From Dirofilaria immitis (taxonomy: Eukaryota > Nematoda > Chromadorea > Rhabditida > Onchocercidae), in contig JAKNDB010000093.1 of assembly GCA_024305405.1 (NCBI GenBank), positions 1 to 64,000 of the forward strand: 64,000 bases of DNA. The letters are read 5' to 3'. Within the stretch, counting starts at the first letter, position 1, and every line of letters starts with the position of its first letter. Under the pieces are notes generated by a model, which saw nothing but the letters and a program-made list of their open reading frames with translations, had not been told where the DNA came from and ran no database searches. Made by a program: the position numbers and the translations under genes. Below, piece after piece: positions 35,282 to 54,800 of the stretch.

Positions 35282-38200
35282 TCACATTGCATATCTCTGT
35301 TCTTCGGATTCCGGAACTCGAACATCATCGATTTTCAAAATCATACGCACTACCTGAGAATTTCGCACATATTAAATTCGATTTATTCATATCAAAAATC
35401 AGCAACAAAAATAATGCAAACAATAATCTCGAAAAGCGAATTACAAAAAGTAAATTTTTTCTTAAAAATTTAAAACTATAAAAACGATATAAAGAAGGAT
35501 AACTAAAATCTGAATAAACAAACCTGCGTTGCAAGAGATATTTGTGCTTTTTTCGATAATAATGTTTCCATCACCTTTTGTTCTCCCATGTCTGAAAAAC
35601 ATAAATATTCCTAATTATATAACATAAAAGCTTTTTTAAAGTCGAGAAACTTTTCGACAGAATATTTTTTTATAAACGAAATGTTTAATGCTTGCAATAT
35701 AAGACCACATAAAGTCTTGAATTTTTAATTCTAAAACATCGTTATTAATCAAAACTATCTTGATTCTTTTTATTAACTCATACTAAGAAGGAATAGTAGC
35801 TCGTGAACTGACCAACATTTCACACTAACATCAAATTCAGAAATCAAGTTTATCATTTTAATTATTTTGATAAAATAATCTATTTTAAAAGAAATGGTTT
35901 GATCAATGACTTACCATTAGTGCCAAGACCGAGACAATCAACGCCCAATCTTGGATTAGATTGCTGGATTTGTTTTGCCTTGAGATCTGTTACTGTATTG
36001 ATTACAGAAAGGCCTGAATTTTCAGCCAATGCCATAGGGACACTTTCTAGAGCGTCCGCAAAAGCTCGAAAGGCATACTGCTCAATACCCTCAATCTAAA
36101 ATTACATCAACTTGGTGAATAATCTGAAAGGATCTTAAATTTAGAAAACTGAAAAAGAATTGAAGAACAACACTTTAAAATGATTTAAACCACAATGGGC
36201 TTACTTTATCTGCTTCTTCTGCAACAGCAAGCGAGCAAGATATTTCTGCCGCTCCACCACCATAAACAATTCGATTATCTTTGATTAAATTGCGAACAAC
36301 ACAAAGAGCATCATGCAAACAACGCTTTGATTCCTCAATCATCAATTTGTTGCCACCGCGAATAAACACAGTGACAGCCCGATTATTAGGACACTCTTCG
36401 ATACAAAGCATACGATCCTATAATAATATTCTTTCGTTAATTATTCTTCAATGATTACAAACTCTATCAACTAAATATTTCAATCTCAGAAATAGTAATG
36501 GTGAAATAGACATATATCGTTCGTTACTCACCCTTCTTCATTTAAACTTCCCATCTATTTCTAAAATTTAATCAATGAACAAATTATAATGGATAATGAT
36601 ATGGTAGGTATCATTAAATAGTCCCCAAAGAACGAGAATAGTTGGCTATGTTTATGCGCTACTAGAAATGCATGCACACTAAATGTACTTTGATTTTCAA
36701 TTTTAATACAAACAGCAATCCGATTTATTACGAATGGCAGCATACCTTAGCAGTTCCAAATGACATTTCGCGAACTCTTCCAGCTTTACCCAATTTCTCG
36801 GGTTTAAGTTCGGAGAAACGTGGAACAATGCGACCATCAGTTGCAATAGCAATTAATTCAATTTCAGGTCCCCCAACCCATCGAACTGCTGGGAGATTAT
36901 GAGCAAGTAAGAGATGATTGGCCTCATCATCGAAGCCCCACTGGCAAATTGCTAAAGTAGCACCGCTCTGTTTGATCTGAAGCAAAAAATTATTGGAGCA
37001 GCAGCAGCATAATTCACTATAAAAAGCTGGAAATCTTGACGGGTTAAAAATAGTTAAAATTGTGCATAATAAAAAATAGTTCGGTATCAAAAAAATTGGA
37101 AACAAAAATTAAATATATCTTGAAAGAGACACCTGTTCGATCATTTTTTCGAAAGTTATTCGCTCATATTCTCGTAAATTTTGGAAATCTGTGGTTGAAG
37201 TAATGTCAAGCTTATGCTTTGTTTTTGGCTTCGGTGGTTCAAATGGACAAGTAAGTATTGCAATTTTACGTCAGTTAATTCCTGTAACAATTGATGAAGA
37301 TAACTTATCTTCTTCATGTTACTTGCAAAGTCAAAATTGCTAATAATGAATTCGTAAAAACTTTACAGTTAACATTACTGAGTTGCTGTAAATGTATGTA
37401 CATATACATTAACCTTTGGCATCTGAGGATGGCTCATCGTTTTATCGATAACAACTCCCTTCACCAAGCATGTGTCTTCCAATCGACCTCCTACTTTCCC
37501 TTCAATTTTGATCAGTTCAAAATCGACGTCTTTCTTTTCCAAATCTGCTACTGATAATACAGCGTCAACCGCAATTTCCGCAAGTCGTCGCATGCAACGA
37601 TTCACGCTGAAACCAAAATACCGTACTAATGGAAATTGAATATCTAAAAATTAACAAAGTAATCAAAGTCTGAAGAAGCAAAAACTTTCAGAAAAATAAT
37701 GGTTTCAGCATTTGCAATATCTGTAGACATTAATGTTGCAAAATAAAACACAAGTTCAAGATTTCTAAACCAGAAATCGATAAGTAAATTTTCCAAAATT
37801 CAAATATATGCCTCAAGAGCATTAAATTTACATTTTCGAGCCCAAAGCAGTAATAGCTGATTCAATAAGTAATTCACGATTCTGTATGGGAAAAGACTGC
37901 GCAACATTTTCCAGTGTTGCTAACGCTTTCTTGCATGCCATATCAAATCCATCAGCTATTTTAATTGGATGGATGCCTTTATCAAGCAAATCTTCTGCCT
38001 GCTCCAATAGCGCACCAGCCATAACTGCAATACAAAAAATGATTGAAACGTTATACTCTATCTTGCTAGTAATAAACAAATTGTTTAAAAGATTTTTATT
38101 TAGAACTGCACCTACTATTAGTAAACAATGCATAAAGTTAATTCAATAATTATCTATCCATCATATGAAGGCAATGAAAAACCAAGCATCTTTATTTATG

Positions 38201-38936
38201 TAATTGTCATTTATCCCAAATATTCTGCTTCATATTGTTTCGAAAAATTCTATACTACTATGCACTGATGAATTCAAACGCTACCGACTACACCTGTCGT
38301 ACCATCGCCTATTTCATCATCTTGACTTTTTGACAATTCAACCATAAGACGGGCAACATGATGCTCCACATCCATCTTTTCCATGATTGTCGCACCATCA
38401 TTCGTAATTGTTACGTCACCATCGCCCGAAACAAGCATTTTATCCAAACCACGTGGTCCTAACGATGATTTCAAAGTGCTAACTACCGCACGTGCAGCCA
38501 AAATATGACTCTGAAATGAACTCAATTATTTACTTTGCAATAAATTTGAGTAATACTTTAGAAAATTTCGGTTTGCCACATAAATTTAAATCCATATATA
38601 AGTACTACCTTATCTACATTCAAAAATACCACCTTTCAAACACTATGTTTAATAGAAACTTACGAGATTTTTGTAATTTAAACAAATTATCTGATCTTGA
38701 CATTAAGTCTAACAAAGCAACAGTAGTGCAAAGTATAAAATCAACATCAAAACTAGGTACTGCTGAAGATATTTACATTTGTTATCGGTTCAGAAATGAA
38801 AATATAATATTTTTCTTTCAGTTACCTTCAAAGCTTCTGTACCAGTTAGACGCTTTTGCTTTTCCTGATCGCGTAATAATATAAATGGCTGTCCAAATTC
38901 ATCGAACAAAACATGAGCTGTTGCCGCATCCGCCAT
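35282..38936 (-). CDS. cct-5: T-complex protein 1 subunit epsilon (CCT5 chaperonin)
   Basis: Subunit of the cytosolic CCT/TRiC ring that folds actin and tubulin with ATP. Ten exons: 38826-38936 ([15 protein letters not shown]), 38285-38510, 37832-38024, 37414-37606, 37133-37281, 36746-36976, 36205-36417, 35915-36095, 35524-35591, 35282-35353 (ends RYAM). All have GT/AG borders and the total is about 545 residues, the usual size. ATP-site motifs are present: [22 protein letters not shown], and GDGTTG with the catalytic Asp ([10 protein letters not shown]). IFIRG-type [10 protein letters not shown] and the late GGGAAE are also intact. The epsilon-specific stretches [13 protein letters not shown] and [14 protein letters not shown] separate it from other CCT subunits. 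One A/T is missing in the run 37264-37267 (expected TDVKIAIL). Nothing else is damaged. Confidence 0.95.
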
Positions 38937-39600
38937 CGTCTTGACGCCTAAAACTTTAGTTACGACAAATCGAATTATACAAATAGATATGCATAATTGT
39001 AAATAATAATTAGGGCAATTATCATAAAAATTATCTTTAAAAAGTGAATAGACAATCTCTCACGATATATTCTCTCTCTCTCAGTCAAACATATTCACGT
39101 TTAACATACAAGCCAACAGATGTAAGAAGGAGCAGACGCTATAACTATGTATCATACATACAATCCAAAAAAAAAAAAGAGGACGGTGAAATGCTATGGT
39201 TTCATCACGATGATATATCATCAATAATAATAATATGGATATACGACATATCCTTCTCATCTTAATATATCATATAATCGAGGAGCGAAGAAAAAGATGA
39301 AATGTTGTGGTTTTGTCAAGATGGCATTTTGATGTTGATATATATATATATATATGGAAAAAGTGCAAATAATATGGCTATGAACATTTATGAAAATCCC
39401 TTAAAATAAACGAGAAAAATTATCGCTCCAATAGAGTAAGAACTAATTTGTGAAATTGTGACGATGTAACAGTGAAAAAAAAATGTGCTTTACATCTGGA
39501 AACCTTCAACATTATTGATTTTCCATTCATCCTTTCTCATACACCCTTCCTTAGCTTTTTTTTTCTAAATCATCTACATATGTGCGTATACATGCGTGTT
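38937..39600. other. Upstream flank of cct-5
   Basis: Contains the probable promoter region, a CTCTCTCTCT patch at about 39070 and TA repeats at about 39338-39354. No coding is supported. Confidence 0.35.
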
Positions 39601-39700
39601 TATGTATGTATATACATATATATGTGTGTGTATGTGTGTGTGTGTGTGTGTGTATGTATGTGTGTATGTATGTGTATGTATGTGTATATGTATATATGTG
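39601..39700. repeat. TG/TATG microsatellite
   Basis: Interrupted (TG)n and (TATG)n run of about 100 bp. Open frames across it are repeat artefacts. Confidence 0.9.
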
Positions 39701-39948
39701 TATTTGTCTGTCATTCTATCAGTTTATTTGTCGGACTACCTATCTATATATGATACATTTCTATGTGTACTTTAAAGTACAGCAGCATACATATGAAATG
39801 TATTTCCATGCAGGTGTATAAATGATTATTATGTACTAGTATTATATGCACACCACTCATAAACTAAACGCATATATTTTTAAATTAAAAAGGATGAGAA
39901 AGTAAATGAATGTTGAAGATAAAATCAGAACAGCAGATATGATATCCT

Positions 39949-40040
<92 letters not shown>

Positions 40041-40045
40041 GTCAA
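39949..40045. repeat. (ATCA)n tetranucleotide microsatellite
   Basis: About 23 uninterrupted copies of the tetranucleotide ATCA, ending in GTCAATT at 40041. Confidence 0.95.
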
Positions 40046-40337
40046 TTCCTCATCCCCATTTCAATATTTTTAAACTGATCCTCAATTTTACTCATTTCAC
40101 CAAATTTTTTTCAAACTGACAATGAATGCAACAACTACATCTCACTTGCCATAAGATATTTACGCCATTTATGACGTTTAACGTAAGAATACATATATTT
40201 ACGTCACAAGCGTTAACATACGTGAGATTTGTCTAGTTCGTGGAATACTTTTTTAAAGAAAATATGCATACACTTTTGCGCTACTGTTAATATATGCATA
40301 TATATGTATTCTTACGTAAATGTCGTGCATGTATGGA

Positions 40338-40378
40338 CGTGTATGTATGTATGTATGTGTGTGCATGTATGTGTGTAC

Positions 40379-40413
<35 letters not shown>

Positions 40414-40432
40414 TGTATGTATATATGTGTAG
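40338..40432. repeat. TG/TATG microsatellite
   Basis: Second TG-rich run with TATG and GCATG interruptions and a central pure (TG) stretch at about 40380-40405. Confidence 0.9.
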
Positions 40433-40855
40433 CATTTGTGTTGCTTTAACAATTGTATGCGAAGAAAAAAGACGAAAAAAATATGTTAGCGAAAAAAAAA
40501 AGAGAGAAGGAATTTTAGCAAATAAATAATCAACAATTTTTGAGTATTAAAAAGCATATTAACAATTCAGGTCTCTCTTTTTCTTTGTTTTCAACGATAA
40601 CCTTAAAATGACTTTTAGGTTTTTGAGGCATAGCAAAAAAAAAAGAAAAAATTGATTATTACAAATTATGCAAAAGTATGCTTTTTAATATTTCATTATA
40701 TATATATATATATCGATTAATTTATTTCCATCCTAATATTCCTTAATTTGAATTAAAAAAGGATGATTAAAATTGAGAACTTCAATTATTCTCTTCTTTT
40801 TTTTTTTTAAAATATCAATTATGTATATTATATCCATTTTACTTATCAATGAATA

Positions 40856-41062
40856 TCAATTTTATTATCAAACATACACTTCTGTTAATATTTCAATTTT
40901 ATTATCAAATTATTATCAAGCATATACTTCTGTTAATATTTCAATTTCATTATCAAACATATACTTTTGTTAGTATTTCAATTTCATTATCAAATTATTA
41001 TCAAACATATACTTTTATTAGTATTTCAATTTTATTATCAAACATATAGTTTTGTTAACATT
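40856..41062. repeat. Minisatellite of 37-48 bp units, five copies
   Basis: Repeats of ATTATCAAACATATACTT followed by TGTTAATATTTCAATTT. Alternate copies carry an extra ATTATCAA, giving two unit lengths. Divergence between copies is low. Confidence 0.8.
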
Positions 41063-41807
41063 TTAATTATTTTAAAATTTAATAAAAATTTGGTCAATTT
41101 TAAAAATAAATATTTGTATTGCTTAAAAAGTTATCCGAAAAAAGCAAAATGAATGAAATTTATTTATTTTTAATTTTTCAAAAAATATCAAATTTTTTTA
41201 TCGATCAATTAAAATCAAATATTTTCAATATATTTAAATATAAAATAATATTTCTCCTTTATCCTTCTTCTTCGTCTCCTTTTTTAAAAATTATTATCGA
41301 AAGATTAACTGATATTCGAATGAATAATTTTGCAATTATATATAATTGTTAATTGTTGATAAATTTAACAATAATTGATTGATCAACCAATTGATCAATT
41401 GTTGCATGTCAATAAATATATATACAAATAAGAATAATCAATTGCAAAAACTTTTGCTTTGAACAATGCAAATATTTTATTATCATTAATAGATAAGATT
41501 ATTATATCATTATCATATAAAATTAAAACTATACCAATAATTTATTATTGGTACAATTTTTTTTGAGAAAAAACAATTCTTTTTTCTTCCCATTTTTAAA
41601 ATCTTATATAATATAAATTAAAGTTTAATTAAAACGATCGGAATGAAATTGTCGTTTAATAATTTTAGTTCTTAATTAAAGATATTTTATAATTCATATA
41701 TTTATTATATATTATTGATTTTTATGATTGAAAAAAATTAAAATAAAAGAATATTTAAAATTCTAAATAATGAAAATGGAAAAAACTGAAAGGACAAGAA
41801 AAATCAA

Positions 41808-41828
41808 TGAATAATAATAATAATAATG

Positions 41829-41889
<61 letters not shown>

Positions 41890-42072
41890 TAATAATAATA
41901 ATAATAACAACAACAATAATAATAATGATATTTTGTATCTATTTAATATCTATAATATTTCATTCTCTCTTTCTAATAGTGATAATAATAATAATAATAA
42001 TGATAATAATAATAAGAATAAGAATAGTAATAATAGTAATAATAATAACAATAATAATAATAATAATGATAT
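41808..42072. repeat. (AAT)n trinucleotide repeats, two blocks
   Basis: Blocks at 41808-41930 and 41980-42072 are (AAT)n with AAC, GAT and AAG variants. Each block is followed by related sequence (GATATTTTGTA...CAATTTAAT / TATTTAAT), so the array plus its flank looks duplicated. A frame reading poly-Asn crosses it but has no protein support. Confidence 0.85.
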
Positions 42073-42432
42073 TTTGTACCAATTTAATGTCTATACAATT
42101 TTATTTCTCTCTTTCTCTCTCTCTCTTTTTTTTCTTTTCTTTTCCTTTTTTTTTTTTAATATTATAATTGATGAATAAGAAGAGGAAATGGTTAATGGCC
42201 CGAGAATGTCGACGACCTATTTATAAAATTATAATTTGAATATTTGCCGATAATTTATGATTGTTGTACTTTTTAAAAAATCTTTCAAAAATTTTGACAT
42301 AATTCATTTCGCATATTATCAAGTAAATAATTAATTAATTAATTATTGCAATCAAATGAAATGTTTAAAAATGAAACAAATATAATAATTTAATATATTC
42401 ATATCATTTATATATATATTCCATTTATTATT

Positions 42433-42471
<39 letters not shown>

Positions 42472-44400
42472 ATAGATATGAAATTGATGATTGATAATAA
42501 AATTTTATCGATCAATTAATAAATTAATCAATTTAATATAGATCATTTCATAAATTAATATACATCTATTATATATGATTAATATACGAAATTTACAGCT
42601 ATAATATTCAAATGATATATTGAAGCATTAATGATGATAAGAAAATTACTATTTTCAAAAGCACTGATAAAACTAATTATGATAAGATGGAATAAAAGAT
42701 TTTTATGATATTTAAATATTGCAATAAACATTTTAAGCGATTATATTTTATATTTTATCAATCAAGTTGTTATTGATAAACTATTGATAAAAGTAATTTA
42801 TAATTTGATAAAAATGATTGCAAATTATTTCTTTAATTATTCATAAAAATTATATGAAGTAAAATAAAATATTTTTTGACTGAAAAATTTCTCTCTTATT
42901 TTATAAAATTGCTACAAAGCACCTTATTGAAATAATGAAATTTGTCGAGAATATTCGATATGATATGATTGTAATTGAATATCTATCCTTAAAATTATTA
43001 TCAAAAATTCAGAAATAAATTATTATTAAATTTTACTTCAGACATTGATTATTTAATTTATTAAAGTTCTAGTGAAACATTAAATTTCACTTCGTCTACA
43101 TCTTGGAATTCCTATGATAACGATATGAATTATAATACTTTTATTTCTAATAATATAAATTATATCATTAATTTTTAATATATTAACGCATTAATCCTAT
43201 CATTGCCTAATTGCTTAATTATTGATTTTAACATTTATGATAATTTCGCTACTGATAAACTGCTTTAATCTTATCATTTCGACTCATAAACTGCTTTAAT
43301 CTTATTATTTCAGTTGATCATATCATTACTTATTTAATTATAAATGTTGAAGGGAGGTATGCATTTCGTTTTAAAATTAATTTTTCAATTAACTATTAGA
43401 AAAAAAGAAACTTTAAGATAAAAACATATCCTTGATTAAGTTTGAAAAAGTCCTGAAACATACCTTTTCGATTAGGCTTTAAAAGTTTGAAAAAATATCG
43501 CCAATTAAAACTACACACTATCAATTATCGATCCAATTAGCCATACTAGTTGCAACGATAAGGCCACATTTTCTCTGATGTTATTTGGATAAGTTTAAAA
43601 TTCCGAAAATAATACTGCCTTTCTATGTATTGTCACAATATTTAATTATTAAGCATTTTTAAAGTAACAAATAGGCATACGCCCACGATCACTTATTCAT
43701 GTCACATATTGATAATTATATTTCGTATTTCATTAAAGATATATAATGATTAATAATCAGACAATTATAGGAATAATTATTATATTGATACATGCTACTT
43801 TGATTCTTTCATCTATTTGATTTCTCGATAAGAATATGAGTAAATAAGGTTTAATAACTCTACTCTTATGCTCAATTTATAATATGAATAATTTTTATGA
43901 CGACTTTTTCAATCCATTTGATTTATGATTAACAAATAGTATTAACAAAAGAAAACTTTATTATTTTAAATCTTCAACTTTAGATGATAAATTTAATATC
44001 GTATTATTAAAAATTTTTGTTAAAGAATAAACATGAAAATATATGCGTATACATAATTATTATATATAGTATTATGCACCCTGAATGTTACGCGCATAAT
44101 TTGTACATCAACATATATAATCATATCCATATTATAAGAAAAACAAATTGTCCGAAAAAGGACCTAATAAAAACGAAGGAATCAATTAAATTAAAATCAG
44201 ATTTACATAAAAATCGAATGTTAAATAAGTTAAAATTTTTGCATTGAATAAATCTTACTGAATTGATAAGAATTCCGAAAGTTATAATATGTTAGTTTTA
44301 TAATAATTATTAACAGACAATTAATTTTTATTAAACCAATAAGTGATCATCATTTATATCAAATTTATAGTCAATAGGGAATGTATCTGCACGTCATGTC
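42073..44400. other. Gene-free AT-rich stretch downstream of fumarase
   Basis: Contains a (CT)n/T-rich patch at 42100-42160, a pure (AT) run at about 42435-42470 and a 27-bp near repeat TAAACTGCTTTAATCTTAT at about 43257 and 43290. No coding is supported. The fum-1 3' untranslated region should lie at its right end. Confidence 0.4.
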
Positions 44401-49849
<5,449 letters not shown>

Positions 49850-51822
49850 CGTTTTTATTTTTTTTCGCGTCAACAAATCGTTAAACACATACACACTCAC
49901 ACAATAATAATAAATATAAGCGTCGTTTATCGTTAAATTATCTTACGTAATTTTAATCGATGTTAATTAATGATTAAAATCAATTATCCTATTATCACTA
50001 AAAGAATAAGTTTAATATTTAATTAACAAAAACACAAAATCAAACTAATAATAAATCGACAAAAAAATATAAAAATACTAACTATATTTTCGAAAGAAAA
50101 GGTAATTTTACTATACGAGAAGTATCTATCCGATTGAAAAAAAAAAAAAAAAAAAAAAACCAATCAATAATGATCATGCCCTTTAGAAAAGTATAAAATT
50201 ATGAAAGATAAATAATATTAACCTAAATATATATATATGTATGACTATTATATGTAATGATTCTGATAAGTAGTAAAACCTATCATTTATTTGATTGAAA
50301 AAAGATATCAACCAATTAATAATGTTCGTATCCTTTTAATCAATAATGATCATATCTTTTGGAAAAGTATAAAATTACGAAAGATAAATAATATTAATCT
50401 AAATATAACTTAAATATATATGTATGACTATTATATATAATGATTCTGATAAGTAATAAAATCTATCATTGTATTAATATTACAGGTAAATGTGAAATCG
50501 AATAATATCAATTTAGAGAAAGAAAGATGATGGAAAATAGTAATACTATACATATTAGACATTGCTTAAAATATTTAGATAATAATTCAAAAAAAAACAG
50601 AAAAAAATGCAAAGAAATCAACAAAAGTAATGAATAAGAATGACGAATAATACTAAAATAATATGCATTAACAACCTACTTCAAACTTTACTATATTGAA
50701 CAATGACCTGAGGTCATTTATGATCCCATCTTATAAACATATCTAAACGAATCATAACCTTCTTTTACTTTCTCGACCTTGCTCATCTACTCTTCTCATC
50801 TCTATAATTCTCATCGTCGCTATATCAATCGATATCAACACTCTCTAATAAATTGATATGAATATTATCGCTTTTGTGCTGCTACATACAATTGACTCTC
50901 GAAGAGACGACGCAAAATTCAAATTATGCGATAAATTTAAATTTTTGTAAATTTTTTTTCAATTTTTAAAATATTTTAACGGAATCAAAGGTCGTTTAAA
51001 TTATTTAGTTAAGAAAAAGGAATTAATCGATTTATTTGTTTATTTTTATTTAATTAAAATAATCGATAAATTATTTATTTATATTTAAATATGCTATCTG
51101 TTTTTATCATTTTTATCATTATTACCATTTACATACTATAATATTATACTTTTCATTAATTTATTATCAGTCTTTATCTTTATTTTTATAAATGTTTACT
51201 CATTTCATTGACACAACTTTTTTTTTAACTTTTATTCCTACAATATCCATTCATTTCATCGTTACATATTATTCTCCTCTTTTATCAACATATTATATTA
51301 TCAGTTTCCTTTATCATTATGATGCTTATTCGTTTCATTGCTATTCTATGACTGTTCCTGTGATTGATTCTTTTAATAACCAATATTGTTTGTTATTGTT
51401 TAGCCTATGGTTTCGTTCATTTTTGTTTAAACTATTTAGATATATATTTTTTTAATCCAATACTTTATTAATAACCGATGATTGTTGTTGTTTTTATTGT
51501 TTATACATTGTTACATTGTTTATTGTTTATATATTGTTTATTGTATATATTGTTTATTGTTTATATTATTTATATGCTTTTTTCCTTTGAAAAAGATCAT
51601 TCTTTACGCGGCATATGTAGGCGGCAAGCATTTACATCGTATATTATTAATTATAATTGTATATTTAATATACAGCGAAATATTCATATTCCTAAATTCT
51701 TTCAAATATTTTTTATCTTATTTTTGCATACTTTAAATCTTTACAATTCGCATAAGTTATGTTTTATTTTTAGTTTTATGAATTAATATTTTTATTTTCT
51801 TCAAAAATTTTCAGGAAATATA
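49850..51822. promoter_or_regulatory. Divergent intergenic region between fum-1 and kinesin
   Basis: Both genes read away from this segment, so promoters of both must lie here or be provided by trans-splicing. It includes a 22-base A run at about 50138-50159 and two 130-bp direct repeats (50161-50290, 50338-50470). The plus-strand AG acceptor just before 51816 (TTTTCAG) is a good splice or trans-splice site 7 bases upstream of the kinesin ATG. No promoter motif was identified. Confidence 0.45.
50161..50470. repeat. About 130-bp direct repeat pair
   Basis: Copy 1 is 50161-50290 and copy 2 is 50338-50470. They share AATCAATAATGATCAT, AAAAGTATAAAATTA, GAAAGATAAATAATATTAA and TGATTCTGATAAGTA. 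Confidence 0.85.
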
Positions 51823-54800
51823 ATGGCAGATGTTATTCCGGTTAGAGTGGCTATTCGTGTTCGACCACTTAATAGTCGAGAAAAGGCGGAAAATTCTCAA
51901 GAATGTGTGCAATGTTTTGTGGAACAAAGTCAAGTGAGTATTAACTTTCTCTTACTGAACAATTAAAATATGATCGAAATATTAGAAATAATTCTTTCTC
52001 AGATTTTGAAATATATCAAACTGATTATTTAGATATCAATAAATGGCAAAATGTTCACATTTGATAGCATTTTCGATCCTACTACATCGCAAGAAATGAT
52101 ATATGATGCATGTGCTGCTCCATTATTAGAAAAAATTTTTAGTGGTATCTATCTTTCATTTATTTATTCTATATTTTAATATGTAATATTTATTCTATAT
52201 TTTAATATGTAATTTGATTTTGGAATCACATATTTGCATTGTAACTGATTTTAAGTTACTTTGAAATTAATTAATTGCAAGTTAAGGCTATAATTGTACG
52301 ATCCTTGCGTATGGACAAACAGGTAGCGGAAAAACTTATACGATGGGAACCGAAGAAACAGTTAATATTTTTCATTTTTTTTCTCCTTTGTATTGATAAG
52401 ATACATACAACGAGAACTTTCTGTTTCAAGAATATATATTGCCATCTTTCAAAACGAAAATTACTTCTTTCGGTAGCTACTACATTACTTCTATATGAAG
52501 CAATTTTTGATTTTATGTTGATATGAATTAAATCTGTTAAGGATATGCTAATCATAAAAAATACGATGAAATCTTCGAATAATAATTTCTGATAACCATG
52601 GAAATAATACGATGCATCAATTTGATTAAAAATAAACTTATTTTGCTTTAACTTTAAAATTATAAACTGAAATGACAGGAAAAATTGTTTTTAGATGACC
52701 ACATCGAGCGAAGGACATGGAATTATTTCGCGAATAGTGGATGGTATTTTTAAACAAATTAGGACTTCAGATAGTTATCAGTGACAGCATCAATGCTTGA
52801 AATATATGAAGAAAAAGTCATCGATTTGCTTTGTGTTAATCGAGAATGCTTGCAAATTCGTGAATCGAAAGGAGTCGTTTTTGTAAGAACTAAATTTTTA
52901 GATATATTTTAAAACTTCAACATATTTTACAACAGAATTAACGTTTGGTTGTATTTTTCTACTTAATATAGCTTAATTTGAAGAAAAAATTAATTTGTTT
53001 TTAGGTACAAGGTTTATCAGTGCATCCGGTGTCTTGTCTTGAAGATGCTTTGAAACTCCTGCAAAAAGGATGTCAGCTTCGAAGCAGAGGAGAAACAGCG
53101 ATGAACGACAAGTCATCACGCTCTCATGCCATTTTTACATTATGTATTGAAGGAATGAAGTAAAAGAAAGGTTCAAACTTCTGCTTATTGTTAAAATTTA
53201 AATGTGTAATTATATAGCTTGAATAAATTGATCACTAAATTAATTAATGATTTTTAGTACGATGTTTAAAGCGAAACTTCATCTTGTGGATTTGGCGGGT
53301 TCTGAGCGCTTGAAGAAGACCCAAGCTGAGGGTGAAAGGATGCGAGAGGGTATCAAAATTAATGAAGGTTTGCTAGCCTTGGGTAATGTAATTGCATCGC
53401 TGACCGATCAGAATGCCACTGGACGTCATATTCCGTATCGTGTCACGAAAATTACACGCCTACTACAAGGTTTAGTGTAATGTATTTGTTACTGCTTTTA
53501 GGAATTATTCGAAATTCGTTTCCTAAATTGAATGGTGACATGTGTAATATTTCGCCAATGGTACGATTAGTCTTTATTACATATCAAACATGTACAATCA
53601 GCTTCAACTAAATTATGCTGCAAAAATTTATTAATTCTCAGATGATTCAACTTTGAATTGTTTTATTGCAATATTTCTTTTTCCTCTAAGTAGTGCTTAT
53701 AGATTCGCTTGGAGGAAATAGTTACACGGTGATGATAGCATGCGTTTCACCAGCTGATACGAATGCCGACGAAACTCTATCGACGCTACGATACGCAGAT
53801 CGAGCAAAGCATATCAAGAACAAACCTATTGTAAACATAGATCCAAATATGGCGCTGATCCAAGGTTTGAGGGATGAGTTAGCGAACGTAAAACACGAAC
53901 TGGCAATGCTTCGTGCAGGAGAGAATTTAGCGATGTTGGGAGATGATCAGATAGCGTAAGTCTTTACAATGATTATTTAGTAAGTTTACCAAAAAGAAGA
54001 AACAATTCAGGAATTATATAAACATCGATTGACTTTGAAATGTGTTATCTTGTACGATTATTTTATTTAACAGCGGAATGACGAAAGAGTGTAAAAGATG
54101 CGCTGAATTAGAGAAACAAAATCAAGAAAATCAAGAAAACTATAACCATCATAACTTGCGGTTTGCGGAGGCGATAGCGGAGAATTCAAAATTGGTAGAA
54201 CAGTTGCTGGCTTCACAACAGATCGTTGAGCAATTAAGAGATTACATGAAAGAAATCAAGTAAATCTTTATTTGTTATGATGCGATGGAAATATTGGACA
54301 TTGCTTTTAAAAAAGTTACCTTTATACTAATTTTTTAAATTTCTAGGAAGAAAGGAGACAATAAAGAGTTTGATGAAGCGATGAAGATCTTGGACACTGC
54401 AATCAATCTGCGAGGGCCTATCGAAGAGGAAAAGGATAAAGATGTGTTTGATGTAAATTTTTTGTTAATAACTTAGTAGTATTTAAATAGTTTTTCGAGC
54501 TTTATTTCAGAAAATAAAAAAATTCTAATTCTACAGCAATTGAAAATCAAGTAAAAGAAGATTTGATGGGAAATCTATTTATCGATGGAGAAGCTCCTAG
54601 AAAAGAATTTTCCAATAGCTTTTGTTGTCCGTATAATTTAAGTTTATAGCAAGAAAAGCTTGTTGTGCCTTATGTTCTTATGCATAAATGATTCTGTTAA
54701 CCACAAAAGTATAGATTTAATAATTCGGTTCTAATGTATTTTTTTAGATTGGTGAAGATGATGGCGATGATGATACATCCGACCAAGCATTTGTCAATCA

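Noticed and set aside
32899..38936. cct-5 and atf-7 as a nematode operon
   Set aside because: Same strand but separated by 2.4 kb, far more than usual operon spacing; no trans-splice evidence.
39949..40045. Regular repeats suggesting a CRISPR-like array
   Set aside because: Pure tetranucleotide microsatellite without spacers, in a eukaryotic context.
40229..40529. Cys/Val-rich open frames on both strands
   Set aside because: Artefact of the TG/TATG repeat at 40338-40432.
41807..42178. Open frame rich in asparagine
   Set aside because: Produced entirely by the (AAT)n microsatellite; no conserved sequence or splice context.
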